Shown here: positions 1-11,633 of the stretch, one piece after another | Position numbering within the stretch: position 1 is the stretch's first letter | Layout of the letters: the number at the start of each line of letters is the position of its first letter | DNA from: Primulina eburnea | Taxonomy: Eukaryota > Streptophyta > Magnoliopsida > Lamiales > Gesneriaceae | Direction of reading: 5' to 3' | DNA length: 64,000 nucleotides | Assembly: GCF_022965805.1 (NCBI RefSeq) | Contig: NC_133116.1 | Coordinates: 5,890,001-5,954,000 of the forward strand | Notes under the pieces: model-generated | Told to the model about the DNA's origin: nothing | Seen by the model: only the letters and a program-made list of their open reading frames with translations | Database searches by the model: none | Program-made: the position numbers and the translations under genes

Positions 1-3000
1 CTACCGTGGACGGCTGGACTTGGCTGGTGGAACAAATTGGTCATATACATAATCAGTACCAAGGTTCCAAGTTTTGGACAAGATCTCGGGTTAAAAATTC
101 AATTGTAACAATCTTCTCATTATATTCATAAATAAAGATCAGAGAAATTAGTATCATAGATATATTTTGCTATTCTTTATTTTGGTTTTAATCTCTTACT
201 GAAAAAAATTTACAGAGTAGAAGAAAATATTCTGCCAACTCTTACCACGCATTTGACAAATTCCAAAAATATAAAAACAATCAGATTTTTTTGTAAAATT
301 TCTTCCCAAATTTATCAGATAGTCAAGAGTTTACCAAAATAGGTGAATGTCAACATGTTGCATCAAATATATACGCAACTAATAGTTTAACATATCATAT
401 TATAATATATAATTGTGGTAGAGGGTGAATGGAAGTATGTTTCCAGTTTGTAGGAATGGAAAAGATTATTCATTTTGGATCAAAACATAAAATATTTTAA
501 AGATACTTAATTTAATAATATAAAAAGCAAGGCACCAATAATGAAGGGTGAAAATGACCAACCCACCTTGAACGTACATTTTGCAGAACACTGACCCCTA
601 TGACCATAAAATATTAGCAAGTCTAAGAGTAGGGAGATATTGGATAATGGACAATGCAACATCCCATATTATTTGCTCTTTATTTGCTTATTTAATTAGA
701 TTATCTTGTAAATTAACGTAATAAAATTCGGTTTCTAGCAATAATTTGTTAACGGTTGGTGTTAGTTCATATAATAAAGATGTCTATACCTCTTAAAAAA
801 CATATCGGGTTAAGAAAATACACTTATTTGGAGAGTGTTTCTCATAATGCTTGGATTCAAACCAACCGACTGAATCCAAGAAACTGCGAATAAAACTATT
901 ACTTTTCTAAGGGTTTAAGGTCCTTTCGCGATTAGTTGTGTCTGTAGGCATAAATTCATTTTAATCCATCATATCTTGATTTAATTGTGTAGACCACACC
1001 TTCATTTGGTGAGCATCAATCATTATATCACATCTCTTGATCATGTTCGATCTGGTGCATCCATTTTGAATTAGAGATCCTGATCCCATCTCACATCCTT
1101 GGGATGCAACCATAGAGCTAACAATCCATATTTCATTCTTATTTATCTAGATCAATCTTGCTAAATTGATCGTCATCTTATGGTCCTAATTGCACCCATC
1201 TTCGAATCATCAACCTCTATATCGCGACCCTTCAAATCGCAATCTAACGGTTTTTAACGTTTTCCATATCACACATCCTAGTGGCACTCAATCACTCGCC
1301 ACATGTGCACGGACTTTACAGATTGTCACATCACCACCCACAACGTCGTATAATGAAAGGTTTATCAATTCTCCTCACAACGATTTGAAGCGCAAAGAGT
1401 GTCATCAATGCATTTTTTGCGAACTTAGCGTACACGTGTTATGCGTGGCTCAACCTCGACCGTGGACATAGGCTCGAGCAAGTGTGCGGACTATCTGGTT
1501 GGTGTGTTGTACCTCTCTCACTATCAGTTGGCTTGGCTTGGCTTGGCTTGAACTAAACAATAACGCCACACACATAACTCTATATATATAAGGAAAAAAA
1601 AACTCTATATATATAAGGAATATTACATTGGATAGATTTTCCAATAGATGAGATTTCATCGTTTCTTAATAATACAATCTTAATGAGTTTAAAATATCAT
1701 TCACCTAAAATCGGTTTATAAAAAATTGGTATTCTAAAAATATCTACTTGAAAGGTAGATTTCAATTTTCAAGTCAATTTTGAATTTTATCGGATTAGAA
1801 CCATTCAAATTAGGACTAAACACCCATTTTTTCCTACACAATTTTCTTGATTTTTCCCCCGAAATAAATTAATTGTGCTCAGATCATTGTTTTCAAATGA
1901 AATATGATCAAATATTTGAAAATTTAAGATATTATTAGTGAGAGTTTGAAGGGGGGAAAAAGGATTCAAAAAAATTCTCAGAAGCTCTTACACGTATTCA
2001 CCAATTTTGTTCTATATTGGAGGACGCATTTATTCTTGATTATGCTATAAACTTAAGATATTATTTCATCCCATCTGCTGCCTAATTGTGTCTCACCTAA
2101 AGTCCTTATTGGATAAATCTAATTAATTGATCAATTATGTAAGGTTTGGTGATGAGATCAATGGTTGTTGTTGCTAATGAAACTTTAAAGCTGACAGATA
2201 ACAAGAGTAAAAGTTGACGCCGGTACTGAATATTATGTCATTAAGAAGAATTTGTTCCGCTTGACTTTGGTGGTTAACAATCTTCTCCTAATATAAAACT
2301 TCTCTAGTGATAACGAGTATAAACTCTCTTTCTTTAGGAAGAAAGTGTAGACAAATTGAATGCATAATGTATTCTGAAAAAATTCAGAAAAAATATGCTT
2401 CGGAATGGCCTTTGATCATCCATTTAATGTTTTTAATTTTTAATATTCAAGGACAAGTTTCATTAGTGGAGTGTTTTTTAGTCAAAAAATCTGATGAATA
2501 ACATCAAAATATATCATTCGAAATTCATTTATCCATGAAAAACTAACAGCTCTTCAGACACCTGGGGAACCGCCCAAGCTGCACTTGCGGTGCCAAGGCG
2601 CCTATTAGGCGCTTCAGCACCTAACCTGCACACAATGGGGATGGCGTCCCCCACCTAGTCTAATTGTCATCGATACTTACTGATCAATTTTGTTAAGCGA
2701 ATCTTCAACTATCTTACATTTGAAAAAATATTATTTTTATATTAAAATTATTAATTTTTACTATAAGTATAAATCAAGTCGACAATATTAGTGAGACCAG
2801 TTTTAGGAGACTTCCTATGATTCTATCGTATCATTTTAAGGTTAGGATACAATGAGAAAAAAACACACATATAGATTTACACTTATAATTCTATATGTGT
2901 AGTAAAATAACAATTTCACCCTCGGACTTGGGAGCTTGACCCACATTTATCCTGGGCTGCTTGTCACTAATAATTAATTAATGGGTTCTTGGAATTTGGT

Positions 3001-3459
3001 TGCTTCAATAAATCCAACTTGGCATAATATCTGGTTAGATGCACTCCCCACATTTATCACCACATGAAATTTACCTTCGGATTTGGATTCCACTCCATGG
3101 TCAAAGTTAAAACTTAAAACTATTTAATTTAACCATTAATTTGGGGATTCTAAAAGACATGCACTATAAATATATGAGATTAAATAATCTGCTAAAGTCG
3201 ATTTTTAAAATCGTGTTGTATTTTGCTCAAACAAACTTTATTTACAATGAAGTATTTAAAAGTAAACAGATTAAGCATAAAAATACAATAAAACATTCGA
3301 TTCATTTTTTTTAATCGTTTATCGGAATTACATGCCTTTCATAAGCCATTTGGTATATATATAAATTATATGTTAGTTATTATTAATTATTATTTTTGCG
3401 TACGCTAGGGGTGATCGTGTGAATTTATTTTTATAATATAAAATTTTAAGTGTACTAAA
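1..3459. other. AT-rich intergenic DNA, no gene seen
   Basis: No open frame here has splice-compatible neighbours or a recognisable domain. There is a short GGCTT run near 1529-1550 and a duplicated stretch with CTCTATATATATAAGGAA near 1577-1620. Positions 2545-2660 are clearly more GC-rich than their surroundings (GGCGCC-type palindromes) and may be a transposon scrap, but I could not identify it. Confidence 0.6.
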
Positions 3460-3602
3460 AAATATTCTCTTATTTGGATCGTCCATCAAAAAGTATTATT
3501 TTTTATGTTAAGAGTATTACTTTTTATTGTGAATATGAGTTATGTTGATCCGTCTCACATATTAAAATCCATGAGACGGTCTCACATAAGACCCACTCAT
3601 TA
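3460..3602 (+). mobile_element. Hairpin MITE copy (5'-truncated)
   Basis: This is a partial copy of the family whose complete members run about 170-190 bp. It contains the internal core (CTTATTTGG, then AAAAAGTATTA, then GAGTATTACTTTTTATTGTG) followed by CCGTCTCACA and the right end GAGACGGTCTCACATAAG. It lies head to head with the next copy. Confidence 0.65.
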
Positions 3603-3616
3603 TGTTTTACATCTTT

Positions 3617-3805
3617 TTGAAAAGAGTGAGTCTTATGTGAGATCGTCTCACAGATCATAATTTGTGAGATAGGTCAACCCTACATATATTCACAATAAAA
3701 AGTAATACTCTTAGCATAAAAAATGATATTTTTTCATGGGTGACCCAAATAAGAGATCTGTCGCACAAATACGATCTGTGAGACCGTCTCACACACGTTT
3801 TTGCC
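3617..3805 (-). mobile_element. Hairpin MITE copy (full length, reverse)
   Basis: A full-length reverse copy. It starts with GAGTCTTATGTGAGATCGTC and ends with CGATCTGTGAGACCGTCTCA; the core reads CACAATAAAAAGTAATACTC. With the preceding forward copy it forms a larger inverted repeat separated by only about 15 bp. Confidence 0.7.
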
Positions 3806-4589
3806 TTTTGAAAATACGAGTATCTTGAGAGAAGTATTTTGAAGAAAAAAAATTATATATTTTATAGATCAAAATCAACCACTCTAATAATTTTAATTAA
3901 TTAAAAGATATCATAAAAATATATTTTTAATAAATTTGTGGTTTACTCATAATTACGTATCTTAATAAAATATTCATTTATTTAATCTATATCATATCAA
4001 TCTTAACATAAGAAAATATTATATAACAAATATTGCCAAGAGACACAAGTGATAAATGATAATAACATAACATAGATCTATTGATTGCCTAATAGCGTTT
4101 GATAACATATGAAAAAATAAATTTTCAATATTTTTAAATAAGCTGCTCAAATCTAAAAAAAATCTTTTCAAAAATAAGATCATGACATCTTTTTTTTAAA
4201 AAAATAATTTAAAAAAATTAAAATTAATATAGTACTTATCCTTATATCCTAAATTATTGTCTAATCTAATTTCACAATTTTTGAAATTTTATCATTTGAG
4301 ATTTTCCTTTTCCATACGATCTTGTTCTAAAAGTTTAGAAAATATTCAACGTAAGATTTGCCAAATAATTATTAAATTCGATGTAAAATCACAATTTTTT
4401 TTTTAAAAAAAAACCAACCCTCTTTAAAATTAAGTGGTATGTTTTTCCTAGAAAAAATCGCCCCTCATTAATATTTTTTTTATTATATGAAATCACAATA
4501 GTTACTTTTAAATGCATATTAAGTAAATTGCAACCGAACAAAGTAGACTCGTCTCAATAACATTGCTTGTATGTAATATGTTGAATTTA
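3806..4589. other. AT-rich intergenic DNA
   Basis: Long A and T runs, with no coding signal and no clear repeat boundary. Confidence 0.6.
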
Positions 4590-4760
4590 TGAAGTTTTTG
4601 TGAGATATTTTTGCGAGTCAATTTTATGAGATAGATCTCCTATACAATCCAACTAATCCGAAAATATTATTTTTTATATTAAAAATATTATTATCTTTTA
4701 CAATGATGAATCAGATCAATTTATCTGACACGTGAGACCGACTCTCAAAATGTTACCTCA
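4590..4760 (+). mobile_element. Degenerate hairpin MITE copy
   Basis: A diverged version of the family: GTTTTTGTGAGATATTTTTG at the left, AAAATATTATTTTTTATATT in the core and ACACGTGAGACCGACTCTCA at the right. It sits about 140 bp upstream of the TATA box of the RCC1-type gene. Confidence 0.45.
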
Positions 4761-4898
4761 AAGAAAAAATGACCAATTTTCACACAGAAACACGTGTATC
4801 CGAGAAGACACACAAGCCACAAGCAAAATAAGCTGACACCTCAATTTTTTCCTGTTCCTTGTAAATTACATTCCACCCGAGAAGAGAAAATAAAGGCT

Positions 4899-4905
4899 TA
4901 TATAA
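4899..4905 (+). promoter_or_regulatory. Candidate TATA box of the RCC1-repeat gene
   Basis: TATATAA is followed about 30 bp later by pyrimidine-rich sequence (TTTCTCTCTCTCAAACAGAG near 4950-4975) typical of a plant transcription start and leader. The start codon is 1.25 kb downstream, so this promoter requires a long or intron-containing leader. Confidence 0.45.
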
Positions 4906-4929
4906 CATCATATTTTCACTCGCGAACTA

Positions 4930-6155
4930 TCTTTTCTCAGCGAAACTCTTTTATTTCTCTCTCTCAAACAGAGATTTCTTCAGAGTTCAAAGAAAACATC
5001 CCATCAAGATAACAATTTTTTTAACCTGTTAATCATATCATCGTCTGAAGATATCACCGCAAAAATCGGTTTATCGGATGGATACCCAGTTCAAGATTCT
5101 TCCTTTTGATGGAATTGCCACTGTTTATTGGTGATTTTTTCAACTGATGTCACATGGGTTTTGAGGGATCATTGGCCCTTTTGCATGTGAACTACGTTTC
5201 TGAGTTTTGTTTCTTGACCTGTTTATGTATCGGATGTACAGCAATATGCTCTGTTGATTGCAGTTCTGTAAATTGTCACTTGATCTTTAGTGTTGAATGA
5301 AGAATCGGACTTGTTTTTATTGATCATCTGAAGATCCTTTGACATGTGGATTGTTAAAGATTCGGACTTTTTTATGTGTGGACATGGTTGATTGTGGTGA
5401 TCACTCTTGTCGAATTGTTATCCGATCATTGTTTATGTTTTCAATTCACTATCTGAATTCCGGTATTGCGAACCTTTGGGCTTTTCCTGATGATGAATGT
5501 TTATGATTTTTACCTTTTTCGGTTTTGATCATTCCTTTTTTTTGTGGAATATGCTATATGGAACTTTTGGTGTGCTTCAAGGCACAGTATTCTTTATTTA
5601 CAGCTGACGTATAATCTGCAAGTAGCCTTTCTTGTGAAGATGCAATTGCTGAGTGTTTGATTGCAAGATACTCTTTGCTTTGATTGTAAGATATGATTTC
5701 TTCGATTCTATGGATGGGCTTGCGACTTTAAGATTATGTCATTTTGATTGGTCCACGACATTTTTGCTTGCTTGGTGAACCTACGTTAGTTCTTTAATTA
5801 ACAACATTTTGTACTGCTGAAGAACACTGAGTAACAATGTTGATGTGTGAATTTACTTGCAATGATCTGGACTTGTTTGCACAATGTAGTTTCGTATTGT
5901 TCAATCCAGGTATGTTTTTTTAATGATTTTTGTTGTTTTACTCGCAGGTTTTGATGTGAATTCTCTGATCAACTCATAACTCAAGTATGTTTCACTCCAT
6001 CAGAATAAATGTTGGTTTTAGGTGAATTGAGCTTGAATTCTAATAATGTGACATAACGGTGATGGATATATGAAAATCTATGCAGGTGCATTTCGTTTTC
6101 GGTGAATTCTATTTTCATTTCCCCTAGTAGGGCACTGCAGGAGTAAGTGGTGCCC
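4930..6155 (+). other. Probable 5' leader with intron(s) of the RCC1-repeat gene
   Basis: No coding frame is seen between the TATA box and the ATG at 6156. The stretch from about 5100 to 6085 is T-rich like plant introns, and there is an acceptor-like TCTATGCAG just before GTGCATTTCG at about 6086. A leader intron is inferred; I could not fix its donor. Confidence 0.4.
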
Positions 6156-8541
6156 ATGGACGCCTCTACCGGTGGAACCTCGAGTGTTCAATACCACAAC
6201 ATTGCAGAGCAAACAATTGCTTCACTTTCTCCACCTCATGTAACATATCAGAGGCAACAACGCCATTGTTACGGAAATGCGAGCCCTGGGGATTTTCCAT
6301 TGTCTGCCAACCCTTCCATTGTTCTTCATGTCCTTACCGGCTGTAATTTAGATCCCCAAGATCTTGCGAAACTTGAGGCAAGTGTGTTTTGACTAGATAT
6401 TCGTATAAGTCACTCGCGTTTGGCGTTCGAATTGATGATGCTTCTGATTATCGTGCTGATTTTTGCAGGTAACATGTTCCTTCTTTAGGCAGCCAGCACA
6501 CTTTTCCCCCGACCATGAGCTCTCCTTATCAGAGCTTGCAGCTCTTGACATGTGCCAGAAGAGAGCTATTTTTAAACCTATGACATTAGGACAGCGTCAA
6601 GATTTGAAACAAAGATTTGGCGGATCGTGGAAACTAGTCTTGAGATACTTGCTGGCTGGAGAATCATGTTATAGGAGGGAGAAGTCACAAGCAATAGCTG
6701 GTCCTGGTCACAGCATTGTCGTGACTTCTAAAGGAGCCGTCTATTCATTTGGTTCAAATATCTCAGGACAACTAGGACAAGGAACCACAAATGAGGATGC
6801 AAAACCTCACCTAATTAGGTTCCTAATTTACCGTTATTGAAGTTGACATCTGTAACATAGAATATAATAATGTAAGTGTTCCTTTTGTGATGCAGATCCT
6901 TGCAAGGCATTCGTATAATTCATGCAGCAGCAGGGGCTGGTCGTACAATGCTAATTAGTGACATGGGACGGGTCTATGCCTCCGGAAAAGATTCATTTGG
7001 GGAAGCAGAATATGGGGCTCAAGGAAATAATTTAGTAACTACTCCCAAACTGGTCGAATCTCTGAAAGACATATTTGTCGTGCAAGCTGCTATTGGAAAT
7101 TTCTTTACTGCCGTGTTATCTAGAGAAGGCAGGGTCTACACATTTTCTTGGGGAATTGAAAACAAACTATGCCATCTAACAGAGCCGAGTGATGTGGAAC
7201 CACGTCCGTTGTTGGGGACGCTTGAAAATATACCGGTGGTTCAAATTGCAGCCGGATACTGCTACCTTCTTGCTTTGGCTTGTCAACCCTCTGGCATGTT
7301 AGTCCCTCATTTTGTTGTTATAAAATTTTGGGGGTGGAGTGAAATATAAATTTATAGAAAAATTACTTGTAAGCTTTCAAACTTTTTATTTTTTGAAGCA
7401 ACCGGCCTCCCCTTGCCCTGGCTGGATCTGCCCCGGTTAATATTGTACGTCTAATTGTTTCAAGGAAAGAATATAGATAATCCTGGATAGGTTTCGTCAT
7501 TGCTATTTGAAACTCTCGGCACGTGATTTTAAAAATTATTAGTCTATTGCAGGCGAGAATCGAGGATCACATAAATATCACAATTTTTTTCTTAATAATT
7601 TACTCATTTCTCTTTGGTTTCTATTGTAATTGACTTCTCTGATATGGCTTACACTTCTTGGTTGACATATCAGGTCAGTGTACTCCGTGGGTTGTGGATT
7701 GGGTGGGAAACTCGGACACGGCTCTAGAACTGATGAGAAACAGCCGAGATTAATTGAACAGTTCCAAAATTTGAATCTTCAGCCTACAGTAGTTGCAGCC
7801 GGTGCCTGGCATGCTGCAGTGGTCGGAAAGGATGGAAGAGTTTGCACGTGGGGTTGGGGACGATATGGTTGCTTGGGCCATGGGAATGAAGATTGTGAAT
7901 CGGTTCCTAAAGTAGTCGAAGCACTAAATAATGTCAAAGCAGTTCATGTCGCCACTGGTGATTATACGACCTTTGTTGTCTCAGATAGTGGCGACGTTTA
8001 TTCCTTTGGATGTGGAGAATCGTCCAGTCTCGGACATAATACTGTGGCTCCTGATGAGCAGGTTCTTTTCTATACTTCCAATTGATTTGTTGTGATCAAA
8101 CTGCAGGATAACGATAGGCTAAGACACTCTCTCTATACATATATGTATATATATTATGAATGTAATATTTTACAGTTCATTTTTAATTAGACTTCCCACA
8201 AACTCTATTACAATGAGATTTATGTTTAGCCAAATCCAGTTGCGAGGAAACCTCAATATATACTATGCTAACGAGTGAAGATTTTGTTCTGAACGCAGGG
8301 AAATCAGCATTCAAACATCTTGAGCCCGGAACTCGTCTCCTCGCTAAAACGTGTGAACGATAAGGTTGTACAGATAAGCCTCACAAATACCATATACTGG
8401 AATGCTCATACGTTTGCACTCACGGAATCTGACAAACTATATGCCTTTGGCTCGGGTGACAAAGGACAACTGGGTGTCGAGCTTGTTGCAAACCAAACCG
8501 AGAGGTCGAACCCAGAGATGGTCGATATCGATCTCACTTAA
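6156..8541 (+). CDS. RCC1-repeat (UVR8-like) family protein, 534 aa
   Basis: Five coding exons join in phase: 6156-6377, 6469-6818, 6896-7297, 7674-8061 and 8299-8541. The ATG at 6156 has G at +4, and no ATG lies in frame upstream. Residues 1-150 are a plant-specific N-terminus whose segment LTGCNLDPQDLAKLEVTCSF resembles the second half of an F-box. Residues from about 155 onward form RCC1 beta-propeller repeats, recognisable by GAVYSFGSNISGQLGQG, GKDGRVCTWGWGRYGCLGHG, GDVYSFGCGESSSLGHN and LYAFGSGDKGQLG. RCC1 propellers usually mediate protein or chromatin contacts. Relatives include RCC1, a Ran exchange factor, and UVR8, the UV-B receptor. This protein belongs to an uncharacterised plant branch, so neither activity should be assumed. 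Intron 1 has a GC donor (GAG|GCAAGT); the others are GT-AG. Confidence 0.9.
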
Positions 8542-9242
8542 GGACTCGTCCCTGGTGCTTATTGAACATCTGTGTTTTATTTATCATTGTTATTCATGTG
8601 GATACCATCACACATTGCTGCACTTTCTGTCTATATTTCTATGTCTATTTTATGCTAATAGAAACAAATGATTGTGAAGAAGATAGGAAGGACTTAGGAG
8701 CTGCAGAATTATTGACATGTTGGAAATTCTTTAGCTCTTTGCCTCAGCCAGTGAATAATTTTTTTAAAAAAAATATCTGTCAAGGTTGTTTTATGATTTA
8801 TTTATTTTTTTATATTGATGAAAATTTAAGTTATGCGAAACATTTGAACAGGCAAATTCATTTCCCCCCTTCATCGGTTCTTGGCTCTGATCTCTACAAA
8901 TCTTGGGTTTATATTGATAAACAAAGAGTCGTAGTGAAGTCCATCTTAGACAAAATATATATTTCTTTGAATATTATTGAAACAAGAACTTGATTGTGTA
9001 AAGATATATGATGCGATTTTGTGAACCGGTTCAACACCGGTAGAACGATTTGTGAACGATATCCGGACTGGAACCGTGACTGTTCCCGGTCGCTGATCAG
9101 TCCGATTCTGAAAAAACTGCAAATACTACACGCGAAAAAAATTGTTGAACAAATTACTAATTCTGAGAACTTAGCATGGTATCTTTTTAATTCCTAGTCA
9201 TAAAGAAAATTTGACTGAATTGGTCCTCCCGTCAATTTATGG
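8542..9242 (+). other. 3' flank of the RCC1-repeat gene
   Basis: Likely 3' UTR in the first few hundred bases (T-rich, no conserved frame), then unremarkable sequence. I could not choose a polyadenylation signal with confidence. Confidence 0.4.
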
Positions 9243-9250
9243 ACTAGAAG

Positions 9251-9807
9251 TAGTGTTCTAAAAAGTTCGAGTTTAAGCGTCCTTAAGCTTGAAGCTCGAA
9301 AAAACGTCTCGTTTCGGAAAAAAGCGGAAAAAAACGGTTAAACGGTATTTTGACTGAATTAAACGTAATTAAGACGTTTAATTAAGTATGATTAAACACC
9401 ATTAATCGTATTTATTTATTTTTAAATTTTTTATTTTGAATCTATGTCTTTTTATTTTAAAATAATAAATTAAATTTATAATTTAGATATTTATTTTTTA
9501 ATTTTAGTTATGATTAAGTATATCTGAAAATGTTTTGACAAATATTTAATATTTTTCAATATGGTCTAGTTACAAAAACAAATAAAGATTGTAATATTGA
9601 GATTTTTATATTTTAATAAATATGAGAATTAATGCATCAGACTTAAATTTATCGTATTTATGTAATATTTTATCTATTTATTAGTTTGAGATTATTACAA
9701 TAAAAAACGTTTTTTCATGCTTAAGCATGTGCTAATCTCGCTTACATTTGAAAAACTCGGAGCTCGTCATTCGCGCTTCGAGACGTTTCACGCTTTTTAG
9801 AACCTTG
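9251..9807. mobile_element. hAT-like MITE, 557 bp
   Basis: The ends are imperfect inverted repeats: TAGTGTTCTAAAAAG on the left and CTTTTTAGAACCTTG on the right, 12 of 15 matching. They are flanked by 8-bp direct repeats with one mismatch (ACTAGAAG at 9243-9250, ACTATAAG at 9808-9815). An 8-bp duplication is typical of hAT elements. The interior is AT-rich with no coding capacity. A related end fragment lies at 21120-21210. Confidence 0.55.
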
Positions 9808-10057
9808 ACTATAAGTTATATAAAGAGTCACGTACAAGTCACGTGCCAAAAGCCCAAATCAGAATGCCTATTTTCTGTCCAATTTTGTACCTTTTTTTCT
9901 TGAAGGGGGACTGAAGTTCTTTTCGCTACATCACACTCGCGAATTTGTTTACCTTGCAATTGGTATTCTTTTAGAAATAATGAGACAACCTTTGGTGGGC
10001 CTCGAGAATAGAGAACTGGCCACATTGCTCCCCGGCCCAATTAAAAATTCCACGTCA

Positions 10058-10060
10058 TCA

Positions 10061-10108
<48 letters not shown>

Positions 10109-10115
10109 TTGATAT

Positions 10116-10207
<92 letters not shown>
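10058..10207. repeat. Compound (AT)n(GT)n microsatellite, duplicated
   Basis: The order is an (AT) run, a (GT) run, a short linker (TTTGATATACAAT), a longer (AT) run, then a second (GT) run. The same compound block thus occurs twice. All open frames across it are low-complexity artefacts. Confidence 0.95.
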
Positions 10208-10319
10208 AAGTGGACAGGTTCATCAGTAGCCATACCCAAAACCATGTGGGATTTATTTTCCTCCCCTTGCTCCTTGTATAAGTGGCGGACCTACAATTCC
10301 TTATTAGGAGGCAAAGATT

Positions 10320-10869
10320 AAAACTCAAAAAATATTTTATTCCTATGTTAAAGTATGGAATTCAAACTGAACTCGAATCAAAATTACGTAGTTCGCAAGT
10401 CATTTGGGGATTTTGGCTTTTTTACTATTTATTTTAGAACAATAATTCGAATACTTCAAACAAACTCGAATTTCAGCTTTAATTCGAGTAATTTTTTTAA
10501 CATTTTTTTTATATTCGATTTGACTCGATTTGTTTACGCTCTTGGCTCTCCTATTATTACAGATCATTTCATATCCATGTGAACTATTTAGATTATTTTT
10601 ATTACCAACAATTTCAAAATGACCCCATTAATACATACCATGATAGTGATAATCATTACAGATTTTAAGTCCACTCGAGATTGTAGTAGTTTACAATTCA
10701 TGGTTTAAATCTTATTCGAATCAAAACTATTTATTGTTAGTCTAATATTCAAACGCAACCTAATATTTAATCGGAATACTTTATTATAATATAGGATTTG
10801 ATTTAATCCCACTCCAGCTAGAGTGAATCAAATGAATTTCCCGTGACACATTTACTTAAGATGTTTGGC
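10320..10869. other. AT-rich intergenic DNA
   Basis: No gene and no clear element. GTGGCGGACCTACAATTCC at about 10280 resembles the edge of a decayed transposon. Confidence 0.5.
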
Positions 10870-11040
10870 AAAAACTTATTTAAGACGATCTCACGGATCG
10901 TATTTTGTGAGACAGATCTTTTATTTGAGTTATTCATTAAAAAATATTAATTTTTATGCTAAGTGTATTAATTTTTATTGTTAATATCGATAGAGTTGAC
11001 TTATCTCACAGATAAAGATTCGTGAAATCGTCTCGAGACC
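10870..11040 (+). mobile_element. Hairpin MITE copy
   Basis: A forward copy: GACGATCTCACGGATCG at the left, a TTTGTGAGACAGATCTTTTA arm, the AT-rich core, then CTTATCTCACAGATAAAGAT and a decayed right end (CGTGAAATCGTCTCGAGACC). Confidence 0.65.
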
Positions 11041-11569
11041 TACCCTAAAATGTTACCTAAAAAAATGTCGGCACATGGATGTCTTAAATGAATAAGTTGA
11101 AATTTTCAAAATGTTCTCTAAATGCACAAGCACAAAATTGATTTCTGTGCGACTTTTTGAGCAGTGAAATGACAAGATGAATTTAATTTAATAAAAAAAA
11201 TACTAATTTATTGATAAAATAGAAAATATCATTCTTGAAATATTTGAACTTTAAAATAAATATATTTATCAAACGTTATTTTAAATAGGCACGTCATAGT
11301 TAATGATTTTGGTATTTGAGTTAAAATTATGTGTTCGATTCTGTAAAGTTAGATGCAATTGTCTATGGGAAGATTGTTAGAGAACAATAATTGATCCGTC
11401 GTAAAAAACATCTAAACTAGAGGTTGAATTATTTGAAAATTTAATTGATAACTCGATTTATTATATTTGTATGTACTGAATCATATCCACATGGAAAGAT
11501 GGACAATTTCAAATCATACAGAGAAAGTAGGGCCTTCATTAAATTCTTCCAATCTATATTCACTCCCTG

Positions 11570-11577
11570 TATATAAA
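11570..11577 (+). promoter_or_regulatory. TATA box of the pectate lyase gene
   Basis: TATATAAA (within CTGTATATAAATCC) lies 57 bp upstream of the start codon, leaving room for a short leader of about 30 nt. Confidence 0.6.
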
Positions 11578-11633
11578 TCCTACCTACACATAGGCTTCTT
11601 ATTTTCCAAATTTCACCCCATTTTTCACCAAAC

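Noticed and set aside
2545..2660. GC-rich patch as a gene fragment or CpG-type promoter
   Set aside because: No frame, splice site or promoter motif supports either; source unknown.
9949..10328. Several open frames across the AT/GT microsatellite
   Set aside because: Their translations are Tyr-Ile and Cys-Val or Thr-His runs from dinucleotide repeats.
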